Positions 16,617 through 18,897 of a stretch of DNA of 18,897 nucleotides are shown here, piece by piece (within the stretch, counting starts at the first letter, position 1; every line of letters starts with the position of its first letter). Position numbers and translations under genes: made by a program. The stretch comes from Dysgonamonadaceae bacterium (lineage in GTDB: Bacteria; Bacteroidota; Bacteroidia; Bacteroidales; Azobacteroidaceae): assembly GCA_031255425.1 (NCBI GenBank), contig JAIRSN010000131.1, positions 1 to 18,897 on the forward strand. The letters run 5' to 3'. The notes under the pieces are model-generated. The model saw only the letters and a list, made by a program, of their open reading frames with translations, was not told the origin of the DNA and did no database searches.

Positions 16617-18499
16617 GAGAAATAGTATTAAGCGGAGTCGATATGACTGTTATTGCGCTTTACCTCGGCTTTTTGATTTTTATCGGGCTTTACCTGAAAA
16701 AGAGAGCTTCCGGCAACCTGGAATCCTATCTTCTGGGCGGCAAATCGCTGCCGTGGTATATGCTCGGATTGTCCAACGCCTCCGGAATGTTCGACATCTC
16801 CGGCACGGTCTGGCTGGTCGCCATCACGGTCGTTTACGGTATCAAAAGCATTTACATCCCCTGGTTGTGGCCGGTGTTCAACCAGATATTCCTGATGGTT
16901 TACCTCTCGGCATGGCTTCGCCGGTCGGGATGTACCACCGGCGCCGAGTGGATCGGTTTCCGCTTCGGGAACGACAAGGGCGCCCGGCTGTCCCATGCCG
17001 TTATCGTGTTGTTTGCCGTTATTTCCTGCCTGGGAATGTTGGCATACGGGTTTATCGGGATGGGGAAATTCATAGAGATTTTTCTTCCTTTAAAGACTTT
17101 GTTTCCGTTTCTTGGGTGGATTCCCGACGCATACGTTCCTTCGGTATGGGGCGTTGCGTTTACGCTCTTTGCTGTTTTCTACGCTTTGCTGGGCGGGATG
17201 ATTTCCATTGTCTGGGCGGATGTTGCGCAATACATCATTATGACGCTGGCGGCGATTGCTATTGCCGTCATTGCGATGCTGCACCTGACGCCGGAAACGT
17301 TCCACCGGCTTCTTCCCGAAGGTTGGCTGTCGCCCGGTTTCGGGAAAACCCTGGACTTGCACTGGACCGGCGCCTTTGCCGAGTTTAACGAGACGATTGC
17401 CGGGTCGCCCTACCGGATTTTCAGTCTTTTCTTCGGAATGGTTTTGTTGAAAGGCATTCTGGCTTCGGTTGCCGGTCCGGCGCCGACGTATGATATGCAG
17501 AAAATCCTTTCCGCAAAAAGCCCGAAAGAAGCCTCGATGATGTCGGGGTTTGTGAGCATCGTGCTGATGCCTGTCCGCTACCTGATGATTGCGGGGATTG
17601 CCGTACTCGGACTGATGCTTTTCCGCGACATCGAGCCGGGCATCCGCAATGCCGCCGGCGGGGTGGATTTCGAACTGGTACTGCCGGCGATTGTCGGGCA
17701 TCCGTGGATTCCGGCGGGACTGACCGGCATCGTGATTGCCGGGCTTCTGGCGGCTTTCATGTCTACTTTTGCCGGAACGTTGAATGCGGCGCAAGCCTAC
17801 ATCGTGAACGATATTTACATCAAGTTCTTCCGTCCGGACGCGACACCCGGACAAACGGCACGGGCGAATTACGGCGTGGGGCTGGCGATTGTTTCGATCA
17901 GCATCCTTTTCGGGATTCTTGCGCAGGACGTCAACCAGGTTTTGCAATGGGTGACGAACGCTTTGTATGGCAGTTACGTAGCTGCCAATATCCTGAAGTG
18001 GCACTGGTGGCGGTTCAATTCCAGCGGCTTTGCCTGGGGCATGGCGGCGGGATTGGTTCCGGCATTGATATTGCCGCTGGCGGTTCCGCCGCTGGTGGCG
18101 GCTTTGCCTTCGCAGTGGGCGTTGTTGAGCGAGCCGTTGTATTATTTTCCGGTAATTCTTTTGTTTTCCGTGGCGGGATGCATCGCCGGAACGTACGCTG
18201 CGCCGCCGACGGAGGAGGATACCTTGAAACGTTTCTACAAACAAACCCGTCCGTGGGGTTTCTGGAAGCCGGTACATGCGAAAGTGGTGGCGGATGATCC
18301 GTCGTTCTGCGGAAACAAAAACTTCGGACGCGATATGTTCAACGTGGTGGCGGGTATTGTCTGGCAGACGGCACTGGTGGCGACGCCGATCTATTTGGTA
18401 TGCAAAAAATTCTCTGCGGCGGGGCTTGGGTTGATGGTTATTGTTGTTACGTCGATCGTTCTCTACTCAAACTGGTATAAGAAACTGGAAGATTATTAA
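16613..18499 (+). CDS. Sodium/solute symporter (SSS family), probable mannobiose transporter
   Basis: A 628-residue inner-membrane protein from the ATG at 16613. It has many hydrophobic segments, the first at about 10-27 (MTVIALYLGFLIFIGLYL), followed by the family-typical LESYLLGGKSLPWYMLGLSNASGMFDISG. The SSS signature region AFMSTFAGTLNAAQAYIVNDIY lies mid-protein and includes the Ser-Thr pair near the expected Na2 site. A hydrophilic stretch near the C terminus (PPTEEDTLKRFYKQTRPWGFWKP) is followed by two last membrane helices. Position after GH130 and the epimerase matches the B. fragilis mannan gene set, where the transporter is thought to carry mannobiose into the cytoplasm. SSS membership is secure; the substrate is inferred. 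It is the last gene of the locus. Confidence 0.9.
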   Translation: MREIVLSGVDMTVIALYLGFLIFIGLYLKKRASGNLESYLLGGKSLPWYMLGLSNASGMFDISGTVWLVAITVVYGIKSIYIPWLWPVFNQIFLMVYLSAWLRRSGCTTGAEWIGFRFGNDKGARLSHAVIVLFAVISCLGMLAYGFIGMGKFIEIFLPLKTLFPFLGWIPDAYVPSVWGVAFTLFAVFYALLGGMISIVWADVAQYIIMTLAAIAIAVIAMLHLTPETFHRLLPEGWLSPGFGKTLDLHWTGAFAEFNETIAGSPYRIFSLFFGMVLLKGILASVAGPAPTYDMQKILSAKSPKEASMMSGFVSIVLMPVRYLMIAGIAVLGLMLFRDIEPGIRNAAGGVDFELVLPAIVGHPWIPAGLTGIVIAGLLAAFMSTFAGTLNAAQAYIVNDIYIKFFRPDATPGQTARANYGVGLAIVSISILFGILAQDVNQVLQWVTNALYGSYVAANILKWHWWRFNSSGFAWGMAAGLVPALILPLAVPPLVAALPSQWALLSEPLYYFPVILLFSVAGCIAGTYAAPPTEEDTLKRFYKQTRPWGFWKPVHAKVVADDPSFCGNKNFGRDMFNVVAGIVWQTALVATPIYLVCKKFSAAGLGLMVIVVTSIVLYSNWYKKLEDY

Positions 18500-18527
18500 G
18501 ACACGGACATGCAGTGTCTTTTATATT
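18498..18527 (+). terminator. Terminator-like hairpin ending the mannan operon, inside a repeat end
   Basis: AAGACAC (18498-18504) pairs with GTGTCTT (18514-18520) around a 9-nt loop and is followed by TTATATTTT. The hairpin starts within the symporter stop codon and is part of the left terminal inverted repeat of the right-hand element. The 7-bp stem and interrupted T tract make it moderate in strength. Confidence 0.6.
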
Positions 18528-18568
18528 TTAAAGGAATACGGCATATCTGCTTGGCTGCGCCGCCGGAA

Positions 18569-18662
18569 CTTCCGCTTTCGCAAAAAAGACCTCCGGCACG
18601 AAAGCGGAGCTTCCGCTTTTGCAAAAAAGACCTCCGGCACGAAAGCGGAGCTTCCGCTTTTA
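18569..18662 (-). repeat. Tandem 41-nt hairpin units of the right-hand element (2.3 copies)
   Basis: Units start at 18569, 18610 and 18651 (partial) with a 41-nt period and are almost identical. At each junction AAAGCGGA-GCT-TCCGCTTT forms an 8-bp stem with a 3-nt loop. Read on the minus strand the linker is CGTGCCGGAGGTCTTTTTTGC, which aligns with the CGTGCCGGAGTCT...TTTGCG linker of the left array, though the hairpin arms differ completely. Confidence 0.88.
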
Positions 18663-18682
18663 AAAAAAACATCTGCTGCGGA

Positions 18683-18722
18683 TTTTCGGAACTTCCCGAA
18701 AACGGCGGCGCAGCCGCTTTTA
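18683..18722 (-). repeat. Hairpin plus 30-nt motif shared with the left element
   Basis: TTTTCGG (18683-18689) pairs with CCGAAAA (18696-18702). Overlapping it, 18693-18722 read on the minus strand begins TAAAAGCGGCTGCGCC and equals 4038-4068 of the left element except for one missing C. Confidence 0.8.
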
Positions 18723-18788
18723 TATTACACCTTATATATAATAGGATATAGGATGATGATACGTGGATACCCCGGACACCGCACCTCT

Positions 18789-18896
18789 TTAAATTACAAA
18801 AGACACCGCGTGTCCGTGTTCTTCTAAGGAAACGGCATAGCGGACAGCTTGCCGGTAGACGCCGGTCCACGGGTTTTCGTCCGGAGTAGCCGCCAG
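18789..18896 (-). CDS. Possible C-terminal end of a minus-strand gene (partial, unidentified)
   Basis: The minus strand is open from the right edge to a TAA at 18789-18791, giving 35 residues that include NPWTGVYRQAVRYAVSLEEHG, with codon use like the neighbouring genes. The stop lies inside the terminal repeat. A second open minus frame ends at a TAG at 18824-18826, exactly at the repeat border, and ends with GKLSAMPFP. I cannot choose between them or name a family. Confidence 0.25.
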   Translation of the reverse strand: MAATPDENPWTGVYRQAVRYAVSLEEHGHAVSFVI

Positions 18897-18897
18897 G

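Larger units (their letters stand above)
18498..18823 (-). mobile_element. Right-hand repeat element with inverted tail copies at both ends (MITE-like)
   Basis: About 326 bp bounded by imperfect inverted repeats: 18498-18542 and the complement of 18779-18823, both opening AAGA(A)CACGGACA and roughly 80 percent identical over 45 nt. Inside, read on the minus strand, come the head motif (18732-18760), the 30-nt motif shared with the left element (18693-18722), a hairpin (18683-18702) and two full 41-nt units (18569-18650). No transposase gene or clear target-site duplication is visible, so a non-autonomous element is an inference. It fills the whole gap after the symporter gene. Confidence 0.6.

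Noticed and set aside
18509..18870. Open frames on both strands in the right-hand element
   Set aside because: They run through inverted repeats and hairpin units, lack start signals, and read as low-complexity repeat translation.

Overview
The window looks like a chromosomal segment of a Bacteroidota bacterium, most likely order Bacteroidales. The signs are a SusC/SusD pair, surface lipoproteins with IPT/TIG folds, promoter boxes of the TAnnTTTG type, and weak Shine-Dalgarno sequences before the genes. GC content is moderate (about half) and synonymous codons lean towards G/C. I cannot name a genus.

Left part (1-3502). The last 60 codons of an AraC-type DNA-binding domain run off the left edge. 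Facing it is a three-gene minus-strand operon in the order pta, a 3-hydroxyacyl-CoA-dehydrogenase-like gene, ackA. It has a TAnnTTTG promoter box at its head and a clear intrinsic terminator at its end. Pta and AckA form the acetyl-CoA to acetate ATP-generating pathway. The dehydrogenase-like protein between them keeps its NAD fold but seems to have lost two of four catalytic residues.

Middle and right (4394-18499). A plus-strand polysaccharide utilisation locus of eight genes, apparently for beta-1,4-mannan: SusC, SusD, two surface glycan-binding lipoproteins, a GH26 endo/exo-mannanase lipoprotein, a GH130 mannosylglucose phosphorylase, a cellobiose 2-epimerase-type enzyme and a sodium/solute symporter. 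Inferred route: surface binding and cleavage of mannan by GH26, SusCD import to the periplasm, uptake of mannobiose by the symporter, epimerisation of its reducing end to give mannosyl-glucose, and phosphorolysis to mannose 1-phosphate and glucose. This is the pathway described for Bacteroides fragilis. A strong terminator hairpin sits between the binding-protein genes and the enzyme genes, so the operon is probably expressed at two levels. No alpha-galactosidase, beta-mannosidase or dedicated regulator is present inside the locus.

Flanks of the locus (about 3600-4170 and 18498-18823). Both ends carry related non-coding repeat elements in opposite orientation. Each has a conserved head, a conserved 30-nt motif, a conserved tail, and tandem 41-43 nt units that each form a short hairpin. 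The linker between hairpins is conserved from one element to the other, while the hairpin arms differ in sequence but remain self-complementary. I do not recognise this family. It is the most interesting signal here. The right-hand element is bounded by inverted copies of the tail, and its left end supplies the terminator-like hairpin of the mannan operon.
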